In this document: positions 7,967 through 16,312 of the stretch, piece by piece
How positions within the stretch are numbered: position 1 is the first letter of the stretch
How the letters are laid out: each line of letters begins with the position of its first letter
Assembly: GCA_964529715.1 (NCBI GenBank)
Contig: CAZGXI010000033.1
Location: 1 to 56,907 of the forward strand
Length of the DNA stretch: 56,907 nucleotides
DNA from: CAZGXI01 sp964529715
GTDB taxonomy: Bacteria; Chloroflexota; Anaerolineae; Aggregatilineales; Ch27
Reading direction: 5' to 3'
Notes under the pieces: generated by a model
Seen by the model: the letters and a program-made list of their open reading frames with translations, nothing else
What the model was told of the DNA's origin: nothing
Database searches by the model: none
Translations under genes and position numbers: made by a program

Positions 7967-10609
7967 TTACATCCCAAACATCGATGCCAGACCCGGATCG
8001 ACGGTCGTCGCACAGGTCATATACTGCATAAAGTACGTCTGCTCATCCTGGGACGCCGGATCATACGGCGGAATGCTCGCCACACACTCCTGGAAAGCGA
8101 TAGCGTTGGTCTGCGCCGTCTCCAGTTCGGCCACCAGGTCAGCGTTCTCAAGCACGTAATGATCGAACGCGCGGTTCAACCAGAACTGGAGCAGATAGTA
8201 GCGGAACATACTTCCCTGGTCGCCGGAGCCTATCAGCGATGGAAACACCACCGTGTTAGGGTCGCTGATCAGGACGTCGAACTGGCGGTAAAAGGTGAGC
8301 GCCTCCGGGCTGACCGTCGCGGTCATGGCCGGGTCGTCCATCAGCGAGCGGCGGGCGGGCATCCCGGAGAACAATTCCGGGTGACGGGCCAGCGCGCTGA
8401 TCCAGCGGTAGCAGGCGTCCGGGTTCTGTGTGCTGGCGCTGATGAAGGCCGTCCCGACGTCGTAAGAAGCTGCCGCGTACTGCGTTCCGCGCGGGTACGG
8501 GGCCGAGCGGTAGGGGTTTTCACTGTCCGTGCCGCCGCCCTGGAACCCGCCGAGAATCGACTGGGCCAGGATGGGCACATCCATGCCGCTGCTGAACGAA
8601 ACACCGCCGGCCAGGTTTGCCAGCGCCTGGTAGTCGATCAGGCCGTCCTTTGCCAGATCGAGCACCTGCCGGATAGCATCCACCGTCGCCGGATCGGTGA
8701 AGTTGATCGTCGGTGGTGTGGTGCGCATATCCAACGGGACGCCGCCGTAGGCCGCAATCAGCATCAGCAGATACGTGCCCTCGCTGCTACTGGACCGGAA
8801 TGGGGCCTCGTCCTCGCGTTCGGCTTTGAAGGTACGCAGGGCATTGACGAACTCATCCACCGTCCAACCGCCCTCCGGCGTGGGCAGGCCCGCATCGACA
8901 AACCGGTCGCGGTGGAAACTGAGCACCTGCGGCTGGATGATGATCGGGTAAGCCCAGGTGCGGTTATCGCGCTGAAGCTGCGCCAGCGTGTTGCCGACCA
9001 CATCGTTCCGGTCGAAGGTCGGGTCGGCGTCCAGGAACGGGTCCAGGTTGAGCACGGTCGTCATGTCCACGCCCGGCACGGCGTTGTAGGGCAAATAGAA
9101 ACAATCGTGCTCCGCAGCGAGTTCGTCGGGCAACAGGCTGTTCAGCGGAAGCTGGCTATCTAGGACAATTTGGCCGACTTGGGGATCGGCAGCCACAAAG
9201 TCGTCAATAACCTGATCCCACCCTCCCTGGCGGCTCGAGTCTTCGCCCAGCGAAAGCACGCCAAAACGCAAGGAAATTTCGCCCGGTTGCAACACCGCCG
9301 GGGGAACAGGCGTCGCCACAACAACGACCGTCGTCTCCCGACGGTCGGCGGCAGCCTGCAAGTTGGCGACGGCCTGCGCTTCGATCTCCTGGAGGGCCGC
9401 TCGCGCGTCCACGTCTCCGTTTTGCACGCGGTTCAACGCAATCACCAGGTAGTCGCCGTAGCGTAGTTCCGCCTGAGGCAACGCGGCAGCGAGCGCCTGG
9501 TCGGCAACGGCCTGCGCTTCCGGTGGGAGGGGAGGCCGCGCGAACGCCACCGCGTCGCCGCTTGCCTGCACCCCGACCAGACTGTACCGGGCCGGCGCCA
9601 GACCGAACATCAGGGCCGCCGCTTCGGGGCTGTGCGTCAGATATTCCGCCAGTTCATAAGCCAGGTCCGGGTACAGCGTGCCGCCGCTGACGGCAAAGCC
9701 CGTGACCGTCAACCCGGCGGTCCCGCCGGGCAGCAACGCCCCGCGCGCCTCTTCCTGATCGGACTGCAACACGTCCATCAGGCCGAAGCTGTCCATTAAC
9801 CGCAGAGGTACGGCGGTATAGTCGTCATAAAACCCGACCACGCCGTCCTGTTCCAGTTCGACCCAGGTATTGATGATAGTTTCCAGCGCCGGGTCATCCA
9901 GCGACGGCAGTTCGGGCATGGTGCTGGAATCGTAGAAACCATGTCCGAGCAAACTCCTGAACAGCGGCGTGTAGCTGCCCATCGGCGCAAAGCCCGGTAT
10001 GGTCACGTGGCCCTCAGCGTCGCGCTGCGCCAGTGTGCGGGCCGCATTGGCGAGATCATCGATGGTCCAGTTCGGGTCGGGGTAAGCAAGCCCGGCTTCG
10101 TCGAAAGCGGCAGGGTTGTAAATCAGGAGCGTCACGTCCACCGAGGCGGGCAGCGCCCACACGCCACCGTCCCATTGGAACGACTGCCACGCCGCCGGGA
10201 TGAAGTCGGCGATGTTCAGATCGGGATCGACGGCGGTCAGCGGTGCGAGATTCAGGAAATACCCGGCGCGCGTCGCCTCCACCGAAATGTTGCCCGACGT
10301 GACCAGCAGCACGTCGGCGCGGCTGACATACGCCTGAACACCCTCCAGATAGGCGTCCAGATCAGCAGGCGAGGCGCCGGCGTATATCGATTCAAAGCTG
10401 ATGTAGATCGGGGAGACCGTAACACCCGGATGGGCAGCCTCAAAGGCGTCGAAGATGTCCTCGCTGATGATGCCGCGATAGACATCCGGGATGGGAACGG
10501 TCAGGACGATCCCGCCCTGCTGCGCAGACAAGGTAGGGACGTTCATAGCGGCAGGCAGGACGATACATATCGCCGACAGCATCAGAAGCAGACCTCTGTT
10601 CGGGCGCAT
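7967..10609 (-). CDS. Tandem-domain extracellular solute-binding protein (family 1-like)
   Basis: 880 residues with a Sec signal peptide (MRPNRGLLLMLSAICIV to the LSAQQ region) but no lipobox Cys. Two substrate-binding modules are joined head to tail. Module 1 (about 30-400) has the ABC sugar-binding pattern IFDAFEAAHPGVTVSP, FQWDGGVWALP, a DVTLLIYNPAAFDEAGL segment and WTIDDLANAARTL. After a VVVVATPVPPAVLQPGE linker, module 2 (about 445-880) repeats it: RTWAYPIIIQPQVLSFHRDRF, a GGWTVDEFVNALRTF segment and FISASTQNPDACYRWISAL. Usual members have one module of about 420 residues. No MalF/MalG-type permease genes are nearby, so it may be a sensor or receptor rather than a transporter component. 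AAGGAGG precedes the ATG. Confidence 0.82.
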   Translation of the reverse strand: MRPNRGLLLMLSAICIVLPAAMNVPTLSAQQGGIVLTVPIPDVYRGIISEDIFDAFEAAHPGVTVSPIYISFESIYAGASPADLDAYLEGVQAYVSRADVLLVTSGNISVEATRAGYFLNLAPLTAVDPDLNIADFIPAAWQSFQWDGGVWALPASVDVTLLIYNPAAFDEAGLAYPDPNWTIDDLANAARTLAQRDAEGHVTIPGFAPMGSYTPLFRSLLGHGFYDSSTMPELPSLDDPALETIINTWVELEQDGVVGFYDDYTAVPLRLMDSFGLMDVLQSDQEEARGALLPGGTAGLTVTGFAVSGGTLYPDLAYELAEYLTHSPEAAALMFGLAPARYSLVGVQASGDAVAFARPPLPPEAQAVADQALAAALPQAELRYGDYLVIALNRVQNGDVDARAALQEIEAQAVANLQAAADRRETTVVVVATPVPPAVLQPGEISLRFGVLSLGEDSSRQGGWDQVIDDFVAADPQVGQIVLDSQLPLNSLLPDELAAEHDCFYLPYNAVPGVDMTTVLNLDPFLDADPTFDRNDVVGNTLAQLQRDNRTWAYPIIIQPQVLSFHRDRFVDAGLPTPEGGWTVDEFVNALRTFKAEREDEAPFRSSSSEGTYLLMLIAAYGGVPLDMRTTPPTINFTDPATVDAIRQVLDLAKDGLIDYQALANLAGGVSFSSGMDVPILAQSILGGFQGGGTDSENPYRSAPYPRGTQYAAASYDVGTAFISASTQNPDACYRWISALARHPELFSGMPARRSLMDDPAMTATVSPEALTFYRQFDVLISDPNTVVFPSLIGSGDQGSMFRYYLLQFWLNRAFDHYVLENADLVAELETAQTNAIAFQECVASIPPYDPASQDEQTYFMQYMTCATTVDPGLASMFGM

Positions 10610-10698
10610 CTCAGCTTCCTCCTTGTGTAGCCATATTTCCTATTACGCTGCTCCAGGCGACAAGGTTGCTTGAAAGGCGATCCGGTCGTTCATGGTCC

Positions 10699-10751
10699 AG
10701 GATGTCACAGGCGCATTTCATATCAACGCCGATTCAATTACCGTCCAGAAA
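10699..10751 (-). promoter_or_regulatory. Regulon motif copy A (upstream of the 880-residue binding protein)
   Basis: On the minus strand the order is TTTCTGGA, GTAAT, then TGAAAT with GAAAT 22 bp after GTAAT, then GCCTG and a weak -10-like CATCCT. The same layout without gaps occurs at 13790-13842 and 16240-16292. The promoter-proximal edge is about 90 bp before the ATG at 10609. Half-sites two helical turns apart suit an OmpR-family dimer pair; the binding protein is inferred. Confidence 0.6.
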
Positions 10752-10832
10752 TATCACCGAACGCGCATCTTCGCAGCCGGTTCGCCCTCGCCCATCCTTG
10801 ATCTCTGAGGATGAAACAATCCCGCCATTCGC

Positions 10833-10859
10833 AAACCAGTTTATAATACAAACCGGTTT
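10833..10859. promoter_or_regulatory. Tandem AAACCRGTTT boxes, possible operator
   Basis: AAACCAGTTT (10833-10842) and AAACCGGTTT (10850-10859) are direct repeats of a near-palindrome with a 17-bp period; the second extends to the perfect 12-bp palindrome CAAACCGGTTTG. Between them lies TATAATAC, which could be a -10 element. This suggests a binding site for a dimeric repressor. The target gene is unclear; the nearest downstream start on the minus strand is 10609. Confidence 0.4.
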
Positions 10860-10982
10860 GGATCAATTGTAGAATTGCCTGCCGGACATATTCTACTGGC
10901 GAACGGCAATGAACACATTGACGAACGTCACAAATCTCCACAAAAAGCCTGAGCGCGGCGCAAAAACTGGCCTCTCGCCTTA

Positions 10983-11016
10983 GCGCAGAGGGCGAGCAGC
11001 GCCCCACCCTCTGCGC
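10983..11016 (-). terminator. Hairpin downstream of the 890-residue binding-protein gene
   Basis: Ten-base arms GCGCAGAGGG (10983-10992) and CCCTCTGCGC (11007-11016) are perfectly complementary, with a 14-nt loop, about 35 bp after the stop of the gene ending at 11050. No immediate T-run follows on the minus strand, only a TTTTT further on, so intrinsic termination is uncertain. Confidence 0.35.
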
Positions 11017-11049
11017 AGGCTTCCATGACCGTCTGTCGGCGGCGGGCTG

Positions 11050-13722
11050 CTAACTGCCAGAAAACAACGCACTCATGGTCGGGTCAACGGTCACGGCGCA
11101 GTCGGTATACTGCCGGTCGTAGGATTGCTCCTCTCCGGCGGCAGGGTCGAACGACGGAATGCCTGCGATGCAGCCCAGGAACGCCTGGGTGTACGTCTGA
11201 GCCGCCTCCAATTCGGTCAGCAGGTCGGCGTCTTCCAGCACGTAGCGGTCGAAGGCGCGGTTCAGCCAGAACTGGAGCAGGTAATTGCGCGGCGACAGAT
11301 CGCCGCTGCCGGATACCGACGGGAACACGACCGTGTCAGGATCGCTGATCAGCGCGTCGTAGTATCGGTAGAATGCCGCCGCCTCCGGCCCTTCCGACGC
11401 GACCAGCGCCGGGTCGTTAATCTGCGAGCGGCGGGCGGGCATCCCAGAAAACAGTTCCGGGTGTTGGGCCAGGGTGCTGATCCAGCGATAGCAGGCATCG
11501 GGGTTCGGCGTGTTGGCGCTGATGTACGCCGTCCCCACGTCGTAAGAAGCTGCCGCGAACTGCGTCCCCTGCGGATAGGGCGCCAGCACATAAGGGTTAG
11601 CGATCTCGTCGCCGTCCGATCCGACGACGACCATCATGAAGCCCATGCCCGTTGACTGGGCCAGGATCGGGATGTTGCCGCCGCCCATGCTGATAGCGAA
11701 CATATTGCTCGCCAGGCGGCTGTACGCGATGAGTCCTGCTCTGGCAAGGTCCAACACCTGCCGGATCGCCTCGACCACCACCGGGTCGGTGAAGTTGAGC
11801 GTCGGCGGGTCGGCGCGCAGGTCCAGCGGGATGCCGCCGTAAGCCGCCATCAACATCCGCAGATACGAGCCGCCCGGATCGGCGGGCACGAACGGGGACG
11901 TGTCGTCGTCCAGGCCGGCCTTGAGAGTGCGCAGCGCATCGACAAAGGCGTCCACCGTCCAGCCGTTTTCCGGCGTAGGCAACCCTGCCTGGGCGAACAG
12001 GTCGCGGTTAATGCTGAGCGCCTGGGGCTGAATGACGAGCGGGTAAGCCCAGGTGCGGTTATCGCGCCGGAGCAGCGCCAGCGTATTGCCGACCACGTCG
12101 TTCCGGTCGAAGGCCGGATCGGCGTCCAGGAACGGGTCGATATTCAGGACGGCGGTCAGGTCCAGGCCCGGCACGGCGTTGTAAGGCAGGTAGAAGCAGT
12201 CGTTATTCTCGGCGTAAGCGTCTGCCGAGATGCCGCCCAGCGGAATCCGGTCGTTCAGGACGATCTGTCCCACCTGGGGATCGCTGGCGACGAAGTCGCG
12301 GATCACCTGGTCCCATTGTTCCTGATTGGGTAAGGGCGTGATAAACGACAGCACGCTGAAGTTCAACGTCATTTCGCCCGGCTGGAGCACCGGCGTGGGA
12401 ACAGGCGTCGCCACGACGACGGCGGTCGTGGCTTTTAGGCTGGCAGCCATTTGTAGATTAGTGGCGGCCTGCGCTTCGGCATCCTGAAGCGCGGTATGCG
12501 CGTCTACCCCGGAGCTATGCATTTGCCCCAGCGCGTTGCTGACGTAGCCACTGTAGCGCATTTCGGCCAGCGGCAGCGCGCCGGCAAGCGCCTGATCGAT
12601 CACGGCCTGCTGCTCCGGCGAAAAACGAAGCGGCGCGATGACGATCCCGCTTTCTCCGGCGGGCGGCTGCACCCCGATCAGGCTGCGGCGGGCCGGAAAA
12701 GCTCCAAATAGCGCATTGGCAGCCTCGACGCTACGGCTGAGGTACTTCGCCAGGGCATACGCCTGTTCCGGGTACAACGTGCCGCTGCTGACGGCAAAGC
12801 CGTACACCTCCAGCCCGGCCACGCCGCCCGGCAGCAGCGCCCCTGCAACCGGATACTGCTCGCCTTCGGGAGTCGGGATGCCCATCAGCCCGTAGCTGTT
12901 CATGAGGCGCATGGGAACCTCGTTGATGTCGCCGTTGAACGTCTGCGTTACCACGCCTTCTGCTTCTAAGTCCACCCAGGCCGTGAGCAACCTTTCCAGC
13001 GCGGGGGTATCCAGCAGCGGCGACTCCGGCGTGGTGCTCTGATCATAGAACCCCTGGCCTGCCAGCGCGCGAAGCATCAGGGTCGTATCTCCCAGGAGAC
13101 CCAGGCCGGGGACGGTCACGTTGCCGGCAGAATCGCGCCGGGCGAGCGCACGGGCGGCGCTGGCAAGATCGTCCAGCGTCCAGTTCGCATTTGGATAAGC
13201 CACCCCTGCCTGATCAAAAGCCACCGGATCGTAGATCAGCAAAGTCACGTTCACCGACGACGGCAGCGCCCACACGCCGCCGTCCCACTGGAACGACCGC
13301 CACGCCGCCGAAAAAAAGTCCTCAGCATCAAGGGATGGGTCGGTATTGGCGAGCGGCGATAAATCCAGGAAATACCCGGCGCGTGTCGCTTCCACCGAGA
13401 GATTGTCGCTGCCAACCGGCACGACGTCGGCGCGGCTGACGTAATCGGCAATATCGTCGAGATGGTCTTCCAGGTCCAAATAAGGCGGAACGGCGTATAG
13501 GGCATCGAAGCCGACGTAGACGGGTTCGACACTGACGCCGGGGTTCGCAGCCTCAAAAGCATCGAAGAAGTCGTCGCCAAACAGTCTTTGTATTATGTCC
13601 GGTAGGATAACGGTCAGGACGATGGGGTTTCCCTGAGCGTGCAACGTCAAGGCCGGACCGACGGCGATCACGGCAGTCAGCGCGGCCAGCAGGATTATCC
13701 AGGGGCTTTTTGCCTGGTGCAT
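11050..13722 (-). CDS. Tandem-domain extracellular solute-binding protein (paralogue 2)
   Basis: 890 residues starting MHQAKSPWIILLAALTAVIA, a Sec signal peptide ending near LHAQG. It has the same two-module plan as the 880-residue paralogue. Module 1 runs from IVLTVILPDIIQRLF through RSFQWDGGVWALPSSVNV. A VVVATPVPTPVLQPGE linker leads to module 2 with NRTWAYPLVIQPQALSINR and DACYRWISTLAQHPELFSG. The paralogues are closely similar along their length, so the tandem architecture predates the gene duplication. The start at 13722 is preferred over 13770 because AAGGAGAG precedes it and the signal peptide follows. The kinase/regulator operon lies just upstream and carries the same promoter motif. 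The ligand is unknown, probably a sugar or oligosaccharide by family. Confidence 0.82.
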   Translation of the reverse strand: MHQAKSPWIILLAALTAVIAVGPALTLHAQGNPIVLTVILPDIIQRLFGDDFFDAFEAANPGVSVEPVYVGFDALYAVPPYLDLEDHLDDIADYVSRADVVPVGSDNLSVEATRAGYFLDLSPLANTDPSLDAEDFFSAAWRSFQWDGGVWALPSSVNVTLLIYDPVAFDQAGVAYPNANWTLDDLASAARALARRDSAGNVTVPGLGLLGDTTLMLRALAGQGFYDQSTTPESPLLDTPALERLLTAWVDLEAEGVVTQTFNGDINEVPMRLMNSYGLMGIPTPEGEQYPVAGALLPGGVAGLEVYGFAVSSGTLYPEQAYALAKYLSRSVEAANALFGAFPARRSLIGVQPPAGESGIVIAPLRFSPEQQAVIDQALAGALPLAEMRYSGYVSNALGQMHSSGVDAHTALQDAEAQAATNLQMAASLKATTAVVVATPVPTPVLQPGEMTLNFSVLSFITPLPNQEQWDQVIRDFVASDPQVGQIVLNDRIPLGGISADAYAENNDCFYLPYNAVPGLDLTAVLNIDPFLDADPAFDRNDVVGNTLALLRRDNRTWAYPLVIQPQALSINRDLFAQAGLPTPENGWTVDAFVDALRTLKAGLDDDTSPFVPADPGGSYLRMLMAAYGGIPLDLRADPPTLNFTDPVVVEAIRQVLDLARAGLIAYSRLASNMFAISMGGGNIPILAQSTGMGFMMVVVGSDGDEIANPYVLAPYPQGTQFAAASYDVGTAYISANTPNPDACYRWISTLAQHPELFSGMPARRSQINDPALVASEGPEAAAFYRYYDALISDPDTVVFPSVSGSGDLSPRNYLLQFWLNRAFDRYVLEDADLLTELEAAQTYTQAFLGCIAGIPSFDPAAGEEQSYDRQYTDCAVTVDPTMSALFSGS

Positions 13723-13789
13723 CTCGTGTCTCTCCTTATCCAGGGCAAACAATAACGGACAGGGGGGCATATCCCACCGCCCACGTCAA

Positions 13790-13842
13790 AAGATAACGCA
13801 GGCAGATTTCACCACAGCGCCAGATGGATTACTATCCAGAAA
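13790..13842 (-). promoter_or_regulatory. Regulon motif copy B (upstream of the 890-residue binding protein)
   Basis: The minus strand reads TTTCTGGA, GTAAT, GTGAAAT, GCCTGCG and a -10-like TATCTT at the same relative positions as copies A and C. It is about 70 bp upstream of the ATG at 13722 and lies between this gene and the end of the response regulator gene, so the binding protein can be transcribed independently of the kinase operon. Confidence 0.65.
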
Positions 13843-13890
13843 TCTCAGGAAGGACACTCACGGCGTGCCGTGAGAATGGTAGGGAGGGGG

Positions 13891-14589
13891 TTACTCTGCC
13901 AGGCGGTAGCCGATGCCAGGCACGGTGAGGATCAGTTTGGGATCGCCGGGGTCGATCTCGATTTTCTCGCGCAGACGGCGGATGTGGACGTTGACGGCGC
14001 GCTCGCTCTCCACGTCGGCCTCGTAGCCCCACACTGCGTCGAGGATTTGCGCACGGGTGAGCACCTGGCCGGGATGCTGCGCCATATACACCAGCAAACG
14101 GAACTCGGTCGGCGTCAGGTTGATCGGCTGGTCGCCGCGCAACACCTGCCCACGTCCCCGGTCCAGCACCAGGTCGCCCACGTAGAGCTGCGCAGCGTCG
14201 CCGGTAGAAAGCTCCCCATACGCACGGCGCAGCAACGCCCGCACGCGCGAAAGCAGTTCGCGCAGGGCATAGGGCTTGGTGACGTAGTCGTCCGCGCCCA
14301 TTTCCAGGCCGAGGACCTTGTCCATCTCATCCGTCTCGACAGTGAGGATCAGGATCGGCTGGCGCAGCCCGGCCTGGCGCATCTGGCGGCAGAAATCGAA
14401 ACCGGAGCCATCCGGCAGCCGCACGTCCAGCACGATCAGGTGTGGGGCGTGATCGCGGGCAAACCGCACCCCCTCCTCGCCTGTTGCCTTCCAGGTGATC
14501 TGGTAACGGTCGCGGGCTAGTCCTTCCTGCAAACTGTGGGCCACCGCCGGATCGTCTTCGATCAACAGGATGTGCGCAGGCTTGTTCAT
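13891..14589 (-). CDS. OmpR/PhoB-family response regulator
   Basis: 232 residues. The receiver domain (1-120) has acidic residues D12 and D13, phosphoacceptor D55 (LIVLDVRLPDG), T83 and K105. The C-terminal winged helix (about 135-232) has the LTPTEFRLLVYMAQHPGQVL recognition region and the VNVHIRRLREKIE and GIGYRLAE signatures. It is a DNA-binding transcription factor activated by phosphorylation. Its ATG overlaps the kinase stop as ATGA. Because the same motif stands before the kinase operon and both downstream binding-protein genes, this regulator is the best candidate to bind it. Confidence 0.93.
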   Translation of the reverse strand: MNKPAHILLIEDDPAVAHSLQEGLARDRYQITWKATGEEGVRFARDHAPHLIVLDVRLPDGSGFDFCRQMRQAGLRQPILILTVETDEMDKVLGLEMGADDYVTKPYALRELLSRVRALLRRAYGELSTGDAAQLYVGDLVLDRGRGQVLRGDQPINLTPTEFRLLVYMAQHPGQVLTRAQILDAVWGYEADVESERAVNVHIRRLREKIEIDPGDPKLILTVPGIGYRLAE

Positions 14590-16193
14590 GCGGCCTCCAG
14601 GGGTAGGCGCACGTCGAAGCGCGTGCCATGTCCGGGCGAAGTCTGCACGCTGACCTGGCCGCGATGTCCTTCGACAATCGCCTTGATAATCGCTAACCCT
14701 AACCCACTGCCCGGATAAGTCACCGCATTGCGTCCCCGGTGAAAACGGCTGAACAGATGCGGCAAGTCTTCCGGGGGAATGCCGATGCCGGTGTCATTGA
14801 CCCAAATTTCGACCTGATCGCCGGCCTGTCGCACGCCGATGCACACCTCGCCTCCTTCGGGCGTGAACTTGATGGCGTTATCCAGCAGGTTGCCCAGGGC
14901 GCGTCGCACCTGTGCCTCGTTAACCTGCGCCAGGACCGGCGCGCCCGGCAGTTCCACACGGAACGACAGGCCGGACTGCTCGGCCCGCGAGGCGTAAAGC
15001 TGACCGCTCTCCCAGACCAGCGTAGCCAGGTCTACCGCCGTCCGCTCGGCGCTGGCCGTGCCCGACTCGATCCGTGACAGGTGCAGCAGGCCAGTGGTCA
15101 TCGCCTCTAGGCGCATCACCTGGGCCAGGGCATGTTCCACGTGAGCCGCCCGTCGTTCCTGGTCGGCCTCGCTGACCGCCAGTTCCAGGTCGGCGCGCAA
15201 GGCCGTCAGAGGCGTCTTAAGTTCGTGGGCTGCGTCGGCGACAAAACGTCGCAGGGTGACGACCGTGTTCTCCACTCGACCTGCCATATGATTAAAGGAA
15301 CGCGCCAGCAGGCCGAATTCGTCTCGGCGCCCCACCTCTGCCCGGACAGAAAGCTGCCCCTCGGCCATACGCCCCGTCACCCCGGCGAGTGCCAGCAGCG
15401 GCGCACTGATCTGTCGGCTGATCAGCCAGCCCACACCCGCCGCCAGCGTCACGGCGATCAAGCCTGCCCCGACCAGAGCACGCGCCACGCCATCCACCAC
15501 TTCCGCGCCATATGCCGGACCTTCAGACAGTTCTACATAACCCAACTGCCGCTCTTGGGAATCGTAAACCGGGGTCTGCACGCGCTGATCGGACCGGTGC
15601 CCCAGCGACAGGTCGGCATTGAAGCCGAAGCCGTAGGGGGTCCCAGCAACCGCCAGGGTAACAGCATCCGTAGATGGGCCATCCCCGACTATTTTGACAG
15701 GCTCCACCGGCATTTCGGACTGAATGACGACACCGATCACCGGCATCGAGACGATTTTGATCGTGCTGTCCCTCGCCTCGACGCCAGTAGCAGAATCGGC
15801 GTAAGTGTACTGCACGAGGTTCTCGCTGCCGACATCCAAAAAGTCCGCCGTCTGGTAACCGCCGTAGCCTAAGGTGATCAAACGGTCCTGTTGCGGCTCG
15901 CCCGAATCGATCAGGGCATTCCCACCCATATCCAACAGGCGAACACGGCTCTGTACCAGAAAAGAAAGACCTTGCATCTGCACGCGAATGCGCTCTAGGG
16001 ATGCATCGTCCGTGTACAGGAGCGTAATCACATCACCGATGGCCCTGGCATTCTCGGTCAGATGATCCAGTTCACGCACAGCATAGTAACCGCGCAGCGT
16101 GGTCAGCAGTACCACACCCAACACCAACGCCGCCAGCAGGGCGATCCCGGCAAAACTCAGCGGCAACCGCCAGCGAATCGAGTGGAGGAACAT
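14586..16193 (-). CDS. Membrane sensor histidine kinase
   Basis: 535 residues. TM1 (about 11-33), an extracytoplasmic sensor of about 200 residues, TM2 (about 237-258), HAMP, HisKA with the phosphorylated His in AHELKTP (H323), and a HATPase domain with N-box LLDNAIKF, G1 DTGIGIPPED, F-box FSRFHRG and G2 GSGLGLAII. It pairs with the coupled regulator downstream. The extracytoplasmic domain could sense a small ligand or contact the exported binding proteins; the latter is hypothesis. Motif copy C lies directly upstream, implying autoregulation. Confidence 0.93.
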   Translation of the reverse strand: MFLHSIRWRLPLSFAGIALLAALVLGVVLLTTLRGYYAVRELDHLTENARAIGDVITLLYTDDASLERIRVQMQGLSFLVQSRVRLLDMGGNALIDSGEPQQDRLITLGYGGYQTADFLDVGSENLVQYTYADSATGVEARDSTIKIVSMPVIGVVIQSEMPVEPVKIVGDGPSTDAVTLAVAGTPYGFGFNADLSLGHRSDQRVQTPVYDSQERQLGYVELSEGPAYGAEVVDGVARALVGAGLIAVTLAAGVGWLISRQISAPLLALAGVTGRMAEGQLSVRAEVGRRDEFGLLARSFNHMAGRVENTVVTLRRFVADAAHELKTPLTALRADLELAVSEADQERRAAHVEHALAQVMRLEAMTTGLLHLSRIESGTASAERTAVDLATLVWESGQLYASRAEQSGLSFRVELPGAPVLAQVNEAQVRRALGNLLDNAIKFTPEGGEVCIGVRQAGDQVEIWVNDTGIGIPPEDLPHLFSRFHRGRNAVTYPGSGLGLAIIKAIVEGHRGQVSVQTSPGHGTRFDVRLPLEAA

Positions 16194-16239
16194 CTTCAGA
16201 CCTCGTCACAACCCGGTTGTCAGTCGATGCGGTTGACTC

Positions 16240-16292
16240 ATTGTAACGCAGGTCGATTTCACCTGGATTGCGCCCGGATTACGGTCTGGTAA
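16240..16292 (-). promoter_or_regulatory. Regulon motif copy C (upstream of the histidine kinase operon)
   Basis: The minus strand reads TTACCAGA, GTAAT, GTGAAAT, ACCTGCG and the good -10 element TACAAT (16240-16245), about 50 bp before the kinase start. GTAAT to GAAAT spacing is 22 bp, as in copies A and B. No normal -35 box is evident, in line with an activator-dependent promoter. Confidence 0.65.
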
Positions 16293-16312
16293 GCAGCGGT
16301 CGCCGCGCTGCC

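Larger units (their letters stand above)
10610..11049. other. 440-bp intergenic region between the two binding-protein genes
   Basis: No credible gene is present; an 89-codon minus-strand frame (10738-11007) has no recognisable similarity or start signal. The region holds the conserved regulon motif (10703-10751), a tandem pair of AAACCRGTTT boxes in an AT-rich patch (10833-10859) and a hairpin near the end of the upstream gene (10983-11016). Confidence 0.6.

Noticed and set aside
7952..9163. 403-codon plus-strand frame opposite the 880-residue binding protein gene
   Set aside because: Antisense shadow with Arg/Gln/His/Val-rich composition and no recognisable domain.
10738..11007. 89-codon minus-strand frame in the intergenic region
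   Set aside because: No ribosome-binding site, no similarity recognised, and it overlaps probable regulatory elements.
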